Positions 8,145 to 15,654 of a stretch of DNA of 64,000 nt are shown here, piece after piece. Origin of the DNA: Pseudomonas sp. GD03944 (GTDB lineage Bacteria; Pseudomonadota; Gammaproteobacteria; Pseudomonadales; Pseudomonadaceae). The number at the start of each line of letters is the position of its first letter. Position 1 is the stretch's first letter. The translations under genes and the position numbers were made by a program. Under the pieces are notes generated by a model that made no database searches, was not told where the DNA came from, and saw only the letters and a program-made list of their open reading frames with translations. The stretch lies in the NCBI RefSeq assembly GCF_029839275.1, contig NZ_JAOCAH010000018.1, positions 26,766-90,765 of the forward strand, in the 5' to 3' direction.

Positions 8145-8954
8145 TCAAGCCCAACGCTCGGGATTATTCTTCATATCCTCTTCCATCAGGCGCTTTTCTT
8201 CGTCTCGATGCTGCTGGTAGTCGTCGTGCTCCGAGTGACCGGGCATCGGGTTCCAGAACGCCTTGAGGTTGGTCAAGCCAAGCTCGGCGTACTGCTCAGC
8301 GCAATACTCGTACACGACCCGCTGCAGGAAATGCCATTCGACCGAAACCGGCGGAGCCGGCTGAGCTTTCCTGGCATGGTTTACCGCCGGTACGATCAAT
8401 TCCTTTTCGACGTTGGCCCAGGGACGCGGTATGCCCACCAACGGAATGAACATGAACGCGTAATTGGCCTTGGCTTCCAGCAACGTACAGCGGGACTCGT
8501 CGAAACCATCCCACCAGGTCGCACTCCACAGCCACTCATAGGGAAACGGAAAGTTGGTGACCCACTGCTGATACTGGGCTGACAAGTCGGACATGCTGTG
8601 GCCCTTGCCCGCGTTGGCAGCGGCCATCGATCCTTGTTCCGGCGGGCACTCTACGCAGTCTCTGTCAGCACTGGTGCAGTCGCGCTCCGCCTCGCGGGTG
8701 CGCGGGACCGTCCGCGGGCGGGGTACCGCCTGGGGTGCCGGTCGGGTGACCGGGCGCGGTGCGGGTGGTGCCGCCGGTTCTGGAGCCCGAGGCGGTGCCG
8801 GGCGCGGCCCTGGACGAGGCGCCGGGGTGGGAAAACGCGGCCCGGGGAGCGGTGCTGGCGCGTCGAACGGGCCCCGGGGGCCGATACGGGGTCCGACACG
8901 AACCCCGCCCAACGGGCCAGTCACCACAGGCCCCGCCTGCAACAATCCGCTCAT
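8145..8954 (-). CDS. tseT: T6SS effector with Tox-REase-5 nuclease domain (TseT-like)
   Basis: 269 aa. Residues 31-86 are a proline/arginine-rich linker. Two Cys pairs follow (DCTSADRDCVECPPEQG), then the restriction-endonuclease-fold core: WWDGFDESR (Asp149/Asp152) and LLEAKANYAF with Glu160-x-Lys162, the E-x-K catalytic signature, and later VSVEWHFLQ. The family cleaves DNA in recipient cells. There is no N-terminal PAAR or signal peptide; delivery would use the separate PAAR protein, adaptor and co-chaperone encoded just upstream. The ATG overlaps the co-chaperone stop by 4 bases (ATGA). No T6SS structural genes are in the window, so this is an orphan effector island. Confidence 0.88.
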   Translation of the reverse strand: MSGLLQAGPVVTGPLGGVRVGPRIGPRGPFDAPAPLPGPRFPTPAPRPGPRPAPPRAPEPAAPPAPRPVTRPAPQAVPRPRTVPRTREAERDCTSADRDCVECPPEQGSMAAANAGKGHSMSDLSAQYQQWVTNFPFPYEWLWSATWWDGFDESRCTLLEAKANYAFMFIPLVGIPRPWANVEKELIVPAVNHARKAQPAPPVSVEWHFLQRVVYEYCAEQYAELGLTNLKAFWNPMPGHSEHDDYQQHRDEEKRLMEEDMKNNPERWA

Positions 8955-9334
8955 CGTGCCTCCTGCGTGGCCTCGTAGGCCTTCCAGTCCCGCATCAGGG
9001 TGTTGAATTCGACGATGCTTTCGTAATCCTGAAAGCGCTGCTCGGGGCTGTCATCGACCGGGCGTTTCATGAAATCGATGAACACCGGCTGCTGGTGGAA
9101 ATCCGTATAGGCCAGGCCGTGGCGCATGAAGCGCTCGGTAACATCCGGATCACGAATGCCCAGCGCCCGAGCTTCTTCGCGCAGGTCGCGGAGCATCTGC
9201 ATAGCCGGCCACAGGCCCTTCTGTTCGAGCCAGGTGGGGTTTTCCGTGCGCAGTTCCAGCAGCAGGCGCTCGATGATTTCGTCCTGGCGAATCTCTTCCA
9301 GCTGCAATACCTGCTCTTCGCTCAACTCAAGCAT
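8951..9334 (-). CDS. T6SS effector co-chaperone (co-TecT1-like)
   Basis: 127 aa, acidic and helical (ELSEEQVLQLEEIRQDEIIERLLLEL at the start). I recognise it mainly by position: in the P. aeruginosa PAAR4-TecT-co-TecT1-TseT-TsiT cluster a small protein of this kind sits between the DUF4123 adaptor and the toxin and was reported to regulate release of the effector from TecT. It overlaps the adaptor gene by 8 bases and the toxin gene by 4, so translation is coupled. There is no signal peptide. Function rests on synteny, not on a catalytic motif. Confidence 0.75.
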   Translation of the reverse strand: MLELSEEQVLQLEEIRQDEIIERLLLELRTENPTWLEQKGLWPAMQMLRDLREEARALGIRDPDVTERFMRHGLAYTDFHQQPVFIDFMKRPVDDSPEQRFQDYESIVEFNTLMRDWKAYEATQEAR

Positions 9335-9851
9335 GCGTCGCCTCCTGCGACTTCCTGGTGTAACTCAGGTAGCTGCCTTGCAGCGGTTGCCAGACCAGCC
9401 ACTCGTGCACCGGCTGCATCAGCGCCGCCTGTTGCTCGCCCGTCAGCACCAGGTCCAGGCTGCGCCGCACCGTCGGGTTGTAATAGCGAAACAGCGAGCG
9501 CCGGCCATCGGGCAGGCGGGTGAACAACAACTGCGTGTAGTGCGCGGCGAGGGTGCTGAACGACTCGCTGCTCCACAGCCAGGACACCATCGGGTCGCGC
9601 CGGTCGCGTTCGGTGAGCCAGCTGAGAAAATCATGGGGCAGCGCGGCCTGGGGAAATTCGACCAGCGCCGGGCCGCCATGGCGGATGCCGTCCAGTTCGC
9701 CACCTTCGAGCAGCCACTGGAAGCGGAAGGCGTCGCTGGCGTTCTCCAGGCGCTTGTCCAGGGTCAGGTAGCGGGCGCCGTCGACCAGTGCGTAGAGGGT
9801 GAGCGTCGGGTCGCTGGGGGTCAGTGAGAAACGTTGCAGCGGCTGGGTCAT
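9327..9851 (-). CDS. tecT: DUF4123 T6SS effector adaptor (TecT-like)
   Basis: 174 aa. It has the DUF4123 pattern: an N-terminal LTLYALVDGARY, central ALPHDFLSWL and PMVSWLWSSES blocks, and LLFTRLPDGRRSLFRYYNPTVRRSL, the 'RYYDP' motif of the family. DUF4123 proteins load effectors onto PAAR or VgrG spikes. The start is the ATG overlapping the PAAR stop (ATGA at 9848-9851), and the 3' end overlaps the co-chaperone by 8 bases. It acts in the cytoplasm before firing. Confidence 0.88.
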   Translation of the reverse strand: MTQPLQRFSLTPSDPTLTLYALVDGARYLTLDKRLENASDAFRFQWLLEGGELDGIRHGGPALVEFPQAALPHDFLSWLTERDRRDPMVSWLWSSESFSTLAAHYTQLLFTRLPDGRRSLFRYYNPTVRRSLDLVLTGEQQAALMQPVHEWLVWQPLQGSYLSYTRKSQEATHA

Positions 9852-10249
9852 CGGCCACCGCCCAGGCTTTCCAGTGGCACGAAGGTCTGGTTGCGTTTGG
9901 CGGCGGCCAGCAGGCACGGCAGGCACAGCTTGGGCGTGACCAGGGCCGCCACCGGCGATACCGATGCACCACCGGAATTGCCGATGAGCACGGTGCCCGA
10001 CCCGCCGACCACCACGTTGCCGTGGCTGCCCACCGTCCCAAGGACGGTGGCCGGCATGCCATTGATCAGCACAGTGGGAATGACATTGCCGGCCAGGGCA
10101 GAACCGCAGGCCGTGGGGTCGCCCTGGCGCGCGGCCGGCAGACTGTCGAAGAACACATTGGGCGAGCCGGCTGCAATGGGGTTCGTTCCATGCCCCGGCA
10201 GTGGACACGCGGTGGGATCGCTTAGGCGAGCAGCTGGTTTTCCAGACAT
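9848..10249 (-). CDS. PAAR-domain T6SS spike-tip protein
   Basis: 133 aa, first gene of the effector island. KPAARLSDPTACPLPGHG opens the PAAR domain, and repeated G-x-P/N-V beta elements follow (GSPNVFFDSLPAARQGD, VLINGMPATVLG, GSGTVLIGNSGG). It should cap the VgrG trimer and carry the TseT-like effector through the adaptor. The ATG at 10249 has AGGGAG about 6 bases upstream; the listed longer frame lacks support. The C-terminal CLPCLLAAAKRNQTF tail is an unassigned extension that could dock the adaptor. The island's promoter should lie in 10250-10444. Confidence 0.92.
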   Translation of the reverse strand: MSGKPAARLSDPTACPLPGHGTNPIAAGSPNVFFDSLPAARQGDPTACGSALAGNVIPTVLINGMPATVLGTVGSHGNVVVGGSGTVLIGNSGGASVSPVAALVTPKLCLPCLLAAAKRNQTFVPLESLGGGR

Positions 10250-10406
10250 TCCAATCTCCCTATCGGTCGCTGTGACAGGGAAAACTCTGCGCCAGGCCAC
10301 ACAACGGCCGCAACAGAAAATCGCTATTTATGTGGCTAAAAGCACCAAATAAAGGCAAATGCGCAAAAACTTGCGCACCTTTGCCACGCTGAATGTCGGC
10401 CGATTT

Positions 10407-10428
10407 AAAACGCCGTCATTAGCGTTTT
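10407..10428 (-). terminator. Possible weak terminator of the 10445-11392 hydrolase gene
   Basis: Perfect 7-bp arms (AAAACGC / GCGTTTT) around an 8-base loop, lying 17 bases beyond the hydrolase stop on the minus strand and ending in T residues. The stem is short, so this is tentative. Confidence 0.4.
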
Positions 10429-10444
10429 CCCTTCATGCTGACCG

Positions 10445-11392
10445 TCAGTTGGCCAGAAACTGCCGCAGTGCCGCGACGGTGCGCAGCGGGTCTTCTTCCT
10501 GCGGCACATGCCCCAGGTCATCGAAGAGCACCAGGCGGCTGCCGGCGATATCACGCTGGAAACGCTCGGCGTTGTCCGGCGGAATCAGGCGATCCTGGCC
10601 GCCCCAGAGAATCAGCGTCGGCACCTTCAGCTCGGCGATGCGTGCATGGTCTTCGCCAGAGGGCGCCTGGACGAAACGCTGGCGCAGCGCCTGGCGGTTG
10701 CCCGCGCGCCGGGTCAGGTCGTAGTAGCGGTCGACCAGCGCCTCGTCCACCTTGTCCGGGTCGCCATAGACGTTGCGCACACTGGAGTCGATCATCGAGC
10801 GCGGCAGCAGGTTGGCCATCAGCGGCGCCAGCCCCGGCACCTGCGCCAGGCGGAAGCCGATGGGCACCGACGTGGCGTTGCGCGGATAGCCCGCGGCGTC
10901 CACCAGCACCAGCCGCTCGACCCGTTGCGGCTGGTCGAGGGCGAAGCGCCAGGCCAGCTGGCCGCCGAAACTGTTACCGGCCACCACCACACGCGGCACC
11001 TGCACCTGATCGAGCACCTGCGCGAGGAAGCGACTGTAGTGCGCCAGGCGGTAGTCGCCATCGGGGAACGGGCCGGTCAGGCCAAAGCCGGGCAAATCCA
11101 GGCTGATAACCCGGCGCTCCGCCTTCAGCGCGGCGACCCAGCCTTCCCAGGTGTGCAGGCTGGCCGAGGTGCCGTGCAGCAACAGCAGCGGCACCGGGTC
11201 GTCACGGCGCCCCTCGTCACGCAGGTGCACCTGCATGCCGTCGACCGTGACGAACTGCGACGGCGCAGGCGCCCAGCGCTCGGCCAGTTCCTCCACCGGA
11301 AGGTCGGGCGCCCAGTTGAGGGCGATGAACCCGGCGATGCCCAACAGCAGAACCAGCACGGTGGTCCGCAGGGCCCTGGCGAGGTGTCTCAT
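10445..11392 (-). CDS. Membrane-anchored alpha/beta hydrolase
   Basis: 315 aa. The N-terminus has one transmembrane segment (LRTTVLVLLLGIAGFIAL) and then a complete alpha/beta hydrolase: oxyanion LLLLHGTSASLHTWEGW, nucleophile Ser near residue 140 in AGNSFGGQ, acid in WGGQDRLIPP, and His in LGHVPQEEDP. The catalytic domain probably faces the periplasm. The substrate cannot be told; haloalkane or ester hydrolase families share the pattern. The ATG at 11392 has AAGGA 9 bases upstream; the longer frame is not needed. It is on the same strand as the lipase upstream, with an 82-base gap. Confidence 0.88.
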   Translation of the reverse strand: MRHLARALRTTVLVLLLGIAGFIALNWAPDLPVEELAERWAPAPSQFVTVDGMQVHLRDEGRRDDPVPLLLLHGTSASLHTWEGWVAALKAERRVISLDLPGFGLTGPFPDGDYRLAHYSRFLAQVLDQVQVPRVVVAGNSFGGQLAWRFALDQPQRVERLVLVDAAGYPRNATSVPIGFRLAQVPGLAPLMANLLPRSMIDSSVRNVYGDPDKVDEALVDRYYDLTRRAGNRQALRQRFVQAPSGEDHARIAELKVPTLILWGGQDRLIPPDNAERFQRDIAGSRLVLFDDLGHVPQEEDPLRTVAALRQFLAN

Positions 11393-11474
11393 GGTCGTGT
11401 CCTTGTCGTTGGCGAACCGTGGCGGCAATGGTACGGATTCGCCGGCGCGTCGGGCATCGCTCCTAAGACGGAAT

Positions 11475-12365
11475 CTACAGGCCGGCCTCGCGCAGGCGCC
11501 GGGCATGTTCGAGAAACAGCTCGACCGGCCTGACCCCTTTGCCCACGAGGCCGAAGGTCTGGTTGACGATGTCGAAGTGATCGAGGGGGTAGTCGTCGCC
11601 GATCACCGTGCCGAGGTGCGAGCTGTAGCGCCCGACCATGCCGTCGCAATGCCCGGCTTCGCGGCGGAAGGTACGGGCAAACAGGCGACAGGCCAGGTTC
11701 GGGCCATCCAGGCGATTGCCACCGCGGTTGGTCACCCCCGGTTGCAAGGTGCCGGACCAGGAGTAGTAGCGCACGCCATTGACCTCGGCGGCGCCCTGCC
11801 CGCCCCAGGTATCCGGCAGGCCCTGTGGATAACGCACGTTGAAAGCGGCCACGCCCTCGCAGGTCAGCGACTGCTGGGCCGCGGCGACATCCATCGGCAG
11901 GGCAGGCCCCTTGTCGCCGGTTTCCAGCCAGGCCATGCAGCGCGCCACCCCGCGCAGCAGCGCCGACAACAGGCGCTCGCGCAGGCTGCCATGGGGCGCC
12001 CGGCGTGCCAGGTAGTCCGCCAGCTCGGAGCCGTGGTTGGGGCCCGCCACCGAGGTGACCGAGGCCACCCACTCTGGGCGTAGCGCCGCCGCGTAGCGGG
12101 CGGTCAGCGCGCCCTGGCTGTGGCCGATCAGGTGCACCTTGGCGGCGCCGCTCTGCTCGCGGACGCGCGCGATGTGCGCCAGCAATTGCTCGCCGCGCAC
12201 CTCGGTGGAATTGACTGAAGACACCAGCACGGGAAAGACCGTGGCGCCCTGCCGGCGCAAGGCCGACACGATGCCGTACCAATAGGGGTATCCCAGCAGG
12301 CGAACGAAGCCGAGCAGACCCGGCACCAGCACCAGAGGGTAACGCGGTCCAGCAGTCGTCGACAT
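11475..12365 (-). CDS. Family-I-type triacylglycerol lipase
   Basis: 296 aa. It begins directly with the core strand YPLVLVPGLLGF. Ser83 lies in IGHSQGALTARY, a candidate acid in HCDGMVGRY, and His in YPLDHFDIVNQTFG, the His block of true lipases of family I that also bear a calcium site. There is no signal peptide and no Lif foldase gene nearby. Proteus-type and P. fragi-type lipases share GHSQG and also need no foldase. Whether it leaves the cell is not clear from sequence. It is divergent from the repeat-protein gene. Confidence 0.88.
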   Translation of the reverse strand: MSTTAGPRYPLVLVPGLLGFVRLLGYPYWYGIVSALRRQGATVFPVLVSSVNSTEVRGEQLLAHIARVREQSGAAKVHLIGHSQGALTARYAAALRPEWVASVTSVAGPNHGSELADYLARRAPHGSLRERLLSALLRGVARCMAWLETGDKGPALPMDVAAAQQSLTCEGVAAFNVRYPQGLPDTWGGQGAAEVNGVRYYSWSGTLQPGVTNRGGNRLDGPNLACRLFARTFRREAGHCDGMVGRYSSHLGTVIGDDYPLDHFDIVNQTFGLVGKGVRPVELFLEHARRLREAGL

Positions 12366-12665
12366 GGCGAATCATCCGTGGTGAACACACAGCGAAACGA
12401 GGCAACCGACACCAGCCGATGATCGGGTGCGCCTCTCCCAATTCTTCGATTTCGACGTCGCCGAAGGGTTTTCCAACGCCCCTCGAACACGACGCACAGC
12501 GCCCTGAAGCCTAGACCATGGCTCGCTGAAAGCACCGTCCTAGAGCTGCAAAATCAACCATTACCGGTGTCGATGGATACTATCGAGCCAGTCAACTTCT
12601 TATTCGCGGTCAAGTCCCTACCATTGCCTCCCATACCCACTCGCAATCTCTTAGGAGGAACCATC
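12366..12665. other. Divergent intergenic region between lipase and repeat-protein genes
   Basis: These 300 bases should hold the promoters for both flanking genes. I see a strong AGGAGGA ribosome site at its right end for the repeat protein. I find no convincing sigma-70 boxes, RNA gene or ORF with coding character. Confidence 0.5.
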
Positions 12666-13127
12666 ATGAAACAGACAATCGCGATCAGCCTGCTACTCGG
12701 CCTGTTCACCACCAGCGCCTTCGCACTGCCCAGCCAGGGCCCGATGCCGATTCTTGGCGAAGTCCAGGACAGCCAGCAAGACGTCCTGCCGCAGGACCGT
12801 CACGTTGCTGAAGGTGGTGCCGAACGCACCCTGGAACAGCGCCTGCGCACCGCTGAAAACGACGCCCAGATCGACCGCCGTATCCGCGTCTCTGAAGGTG
12901 GTTCGGAGCGCACCCCTGGCCAACAACGCATCCGCGTCGCCGAAGGCGGTTCCGAGCGTACCCCAGGTCAGCAACGCATCCGTGTCGCTGAAGGCGGTTC
13001 CGAGCGTACTCCCGGCCAACAACGCATTCGCGTCGCCGAGGGCGGTTCCGAGCGTACCCCGGGCCAGCAGCGCATCCGCGTCGCCGAAGGTGGTGCAGAG
13101 CGTACCCTTGCCCAGCGTATCGGCTGA
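12666..13127 (+). CDS. Secreted tandem-repeat protein (16-residue V-A-E-G-G repeats)
   Basis: 153 aa. The signal peptide is MKQTIAISLLLGLFTTSAFA, cut before LPSQ. After a short linker comes one diverged unit (RHVAEGGAERTLEQRL), a spacer (RTAENDAQIDR) and five consecutive units of the form RIRVAEGGSERTPGQQ, the last one shortened. The repeats are rich in R, E and G with no Cys. Short secreted Pseudomonas proteins with a VAEGGSER-type motif exist in my memory under vague names; I cannot assign a function. The ATG at 12666 has AGGAGGA upstream. Location should be periplasmic or extracellular. Confidence 0.85.
   Translation: MKQTIAISLLLGLFTTSAFALPSQGPMPILGEVQDSQQDVLPQDRHVAEGGAERTLEQRLRTAENDAQIDRRIRVSEGGSERTPGQQRIRVAEGGSERTPGQQRIRVAEGGSERTPGQQRIRVAEGGSERTPGQQRIRVAEGGAERTLAQRIG
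12879..13118 (+). repeat. Five in-frame 48-bp tandem repeats
   Basis: Unit starts are 12879, 12927, 12975, 13023 and 13071, each beginning CGY ATY CGY GTC and coding RIRV(A/S)EGG(S/A)ERT. Copies differ mainly at synonymous third positions (for example GTCGCC/GTCGCT, GGCGGT/GGTGGT), while the protein unit hardly changes. An older, diverged copy is at 12798-12845. Confidence 0.95.
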
Positions 13128-13131
13128 ATGA

Positions 13132-14028
13132 TCAGCCCAGCACGAGCATCCACAGCGGCAGTGTCAGCGCCGCCAGTACGGTAGAAAGAAAGATCGCCGA
13201 ACTGACGCTGCGGATGTCCTCAGGCGTTTTGGCGAAAGGCAGGATGTTCACCCCGCTCGGACAGGCAGCCAGCACCACCAGCACGGTGCGCGCCGCGTCG
13301 TTGAGCCCCGGCAAGTGGCCGCTGAGCCACCACACCAGCGCCGGGAATACCAGCAGCTTGGCCGTCGCCAGCCCCACCGCCTGGGCACTGGGACGCAAGC
13401 GATAGCGCGACAGCCCCGAACCCAGCACGATCAAGGCACACGGCAACGCCGCCTGCGCCAGCCACTCGATCATTCGCCACAGCGTCGCGGGCACTTCGAG
13501 CCCCGAGACGTTGAGCAATGCCCCCAGCAACAGACCGATGATCATCGGGTTCGCCAGGTTCTTCAGCAGCGAGCGGGCATCGACCTTGTCGTGTCCGCCC
13601 AATGCCGCGTACACGCTCTGCAGGGAAAACAGCGTGAGGCTGTGGAACACCAGGATAGCGAACACATACACCAGCCCTGCAGGTCCCATCAGGGTGGTCA
13701 CCAGGGGAATCCCCACCAGCACGTTGTTCGAGAAGGCCGCCGCCAGGCCGGATGCCGTGGCCGTGCCGGCGCGCCGATGGGCGATCAGGTTCACCAGCGT
13801 GAACACCACCAGCACCGGCAGGTAGTAGCCGAGCAGCAACATGGGCGACAGGCCGTCGGCCAGCTGTGCCTTGGCGATCCCGGCGAACAGCAGCGTGGGC
13901 ATGAACAGCTTGAAGGTGATGGCCGCCAGCCCGGCCGCCGATTCGGCCGTCAGCCATTGCCGCACACCCAGCAGGTAGCCCAGCACAATCAAACCAAAGA
14001 TCGGCAAAATCGCCTGAACAGCTACCAT
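13132..14028 (-). CDS. AEC (auxin efflux carrier) family transporter
   Basis: 298 aa with about ten hydrophobic segments. The first is AILPIFGLIVLGYLLGV, and the motif FSNNVLVGIPLVTTLMGP in the middle is typical of AEC/BASS-fold permeases; CPSGVNILPFAKTPED closes the second half. Such carriers export or import small carboxylates or amino-acid-like acids. I start at the ATG at 14028 by hydropathy; an upstream in-frame ATG at 14058 has a better ribosome site (GGAG 9 bases before) and would add 10 residues. It converges with the repeat protein (4-base gap) and is divergent from osmE. Confidence 0.9.
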   Translation of the reverse strand: MVAVQAILPIFGLIVLGYLLGVRQWLTAESAAGLAAITFKLFMPTLLFAGIAKAQLADGLSPMLLLGYYLPVLVVFTLVNLIAHRRAGTATASGLAAAFSNNVLVGIPLVTTLMGPAGLVYVFAILVFHSLTLFSLQSVYAALGGHDKVDARSLLKNLANPMIIGLLLGALLNVSGLEVPATLWRMIEWLAQAALPCALIVLGSGLSRYRLRPSAQAVGLATAKLLVFPALVWWLSGHLPGLNDAARTVLVVLAACPSGVNILPFAKTPEDIRSVSSAIFLSTVLAALTLPLWMLVLG

Positions 14029-14177
14029 GTCTTCTGTGGCTCCATACACACGACGCATTTCGTGGCGCTCCAGCGGAGCGGCCACGATCGGGGGCCGCCA
14101 GCATACCGGGGCGCCCGCTCGAATACGACCGAGCATTCAATAGACGCGCCTTCCCGAGAACGAGTAAGGAGAGCAGC

Positions 14178-14519
14178 ATGGACATTCGTATCGTCGGCAG
14201 CCTGGGCATCGCGACCATCCTCGCCGGTTGCGCCGGAACCCTGGAAAACCCCGCGGATCACTTCACCTACCGCAACGAACCGCTGGTGCAACAGGTCGAC
14301 AACGACATGAGCAAGCAGCAGGTGCTGGAGATCGGCGGCCCACCCTCGAGCGAAAGCGCCCGCACCGTGCAACCCGGCACCTGCCACGACTACATCCTCA
14401 CCCGCGACGGCCACCAGCAGCCCTACTACGTCAGCTTCAACTCCTCGGCGCGGGTCGACGGCCAGGGCTTCATGACCTGCAAGATGATGGAAAGCAACGA
14501 GCGCGCCCGCCGCTCCTGA
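14178..14519 (+). CDS. osmE: Osmotically inducible lipoprotein OsmE
   Basis: 113 aa. A lipoprotein signal has lipobox LAGC, followed by the SmpA/OmlA(BamE)-like fold: MSKQQVLEIGGPPSSES and later CHDYILTRDGHQQPYYVSFN and GFMTCKMME. OsmE proteins are small outer-membrane-directed lipoproteins induced by osmotic stress. The ATG at 14178 has AAGGAGAG just upstream. It converges with desB; the gap is only 10 bases and shows no terminator. Confidence 0.9.
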   Translation: MDIRIVGSLGIATILAGCAGTLENPADHFTYRNEPLVQQVDNDMSKQQVLEIGGPPSSESARTVQPGTCHDYILTRDGHQQPYYVSFNSSARVDGQGFMTCKMMESNERARRS

Positions 14520-14529
14520 TCGAGTACCG

Positions 14530-15612
14530 TCAGGCCGACGCCGCCTCGGCGTTCGGCAGGCGGTAGACCCAGATACGCCTGAGCACCGTGGCGAACTGCG
14601 TGCTCAGGCGCCCGCAGTTGTACACCTGGCCATAGCGCTCGGCGATCTCTCGCACCTCCACCGCCAGGGCGGCGTAACGGCGTGCCGGCAGGTCGGGAAA
14701 CAGGTGGTGTTCGATCTGGTGGCTGAGGTTGCCGGTGAGGATGTGCAGCAACGGCCCGCCGGACAGATTGCTCGAGCCGCGCAGCTGCCGCAGGTACCAG
14801 TGCCCCCGGCTTTCGCCTTCGATGCTTTGCGGGGTGAACACTGCCGCCTGCTCGGTGAAATGCCCGCAGAAAATCACGGTGAAGGTCCACAGGTTGCGGA
14901 TCAGGTTGGCCAGCGCATTGCCCAGCAACACCGCCAGCCCGCTGGCCCCGAACAGCACCGCCAGTACGGGGAAAAACAGGTAGTCCTTGACCGACTGGCG
15001 CAGCAGCTTGGCATTGAACTGGCGCAGCAGCGGGCGCACCTCGTCGCGGCTGATCCGCCCCTTGTAGAGCTTGTCCAGGCGCAGGTGCTGGATCGCCACC
15101 GAATACTGGAACAGCACCGCCTGCAGCGTTACCCACAGCGGCTGCCAGCGGTAGAACGGGCGCCAGCGCTGCTCGGGAAACAGCCGCACCACGCCGTAGC
15201 CCACGTCATCGTCCTTGCCCAGCACGTTGGTGTAGGTGTGGTGGATGTGGTTGTGGGTGTGTCGCCAGAAATCGCTGGGCCCCACGATGTCCCACTCGTA
15301 GCGGCGGCCGGCGAACTCGGGGTCGTTCATCCAGTCGTACTGGCCATGCATGACGTTGTGCCCGAGCTCCATGTTCTCGAGGATCTTGCCCAGCCCCAGC
15401 AGCAGGCTGCCCAGCAGCCAGGTCGGCGGGAACCAGCCGAACATCAGCAGGGCCCGCCCGGTCCAGCAGCAGGCCCGCACCGCCGCGCGAATCCGCCGGA
15501 TGTAGCGCGCATCGGCCTCCCCCAGGTCGGCCAGGGTGCGCTGGCGCAGGGCATCCAGTTCCGCGCCGAAGGCAGCCAGCTGCTCGGGGCTCAATTCACG
15601 GTCGTTACGCAT
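14530..15612 (-). CDS. desB: Membrane fatty acid desaturase (DesB-type acyl desaturase)
   Basis: 360 aa. Three histidine boxes ligate the di-iron centre: GHNVMHG (His85, His89), HTHNHIHH (His118-125) and HQIEHH (His298, His302, His303), between hydrophobic segments. It introduces a double bond into saturated acyl chains in the inner membrane. Electrons should come from the DesC-like reductase encoded 42 bases upstream on the same strand, and transcription should answer to the DesT repressor encoded divergently. The order desB-desC/desT matches the P. aeruginosa unit as I recall it. Confidence 0.93.
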   Translation of the reverse strand: MRNDRELSPEQLAAFGAELDALRQRTLADLGEADARYIRRIRAAVRACCWTGRALLMFGWFPPTWLLGSLLLGLGKILENMELGHNVMHGQYDWMNDPEFAGRRYEWDIVGPSDFWRHTHNHIHHTYTNVLGKDDDVGYGVVRLFPEQRWRPFYRWQPLWVTLQAVLFQYSVAIQHLRLDKLYKGRISRDEVRPLLRQFNAKLLRQSVKDYLFFPVLAVLFGASGLAVLLGNALANLIRNLWTFTVIFCGHFTEQAAVFTPQSIEGESRGHWYLRQLRGSSNLSGGPLLHILTGNLSHQIEHHLFPDLPARRYAALAVEVREIAERYGQVYNCGRLSTQFATVLRRIWVYRLPNAEAASA

Positions 15613-15654
15613 GCATGCCTCGTCTCACCGGCATCGGCCGGGGCGTATCGGTTG

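Noticed and set aside
6628..10249. Mobile element carrying the effector island
   Set aside because: No transposase, integrase, terminal repeats or tRNA attachment site seen at its borders.
12879..13118. Regular 48-bp repeats as a CRISPR array
   Set aside because: There are no unique spacers; units are contiguous, in frame and coding, and no cas genes are present.
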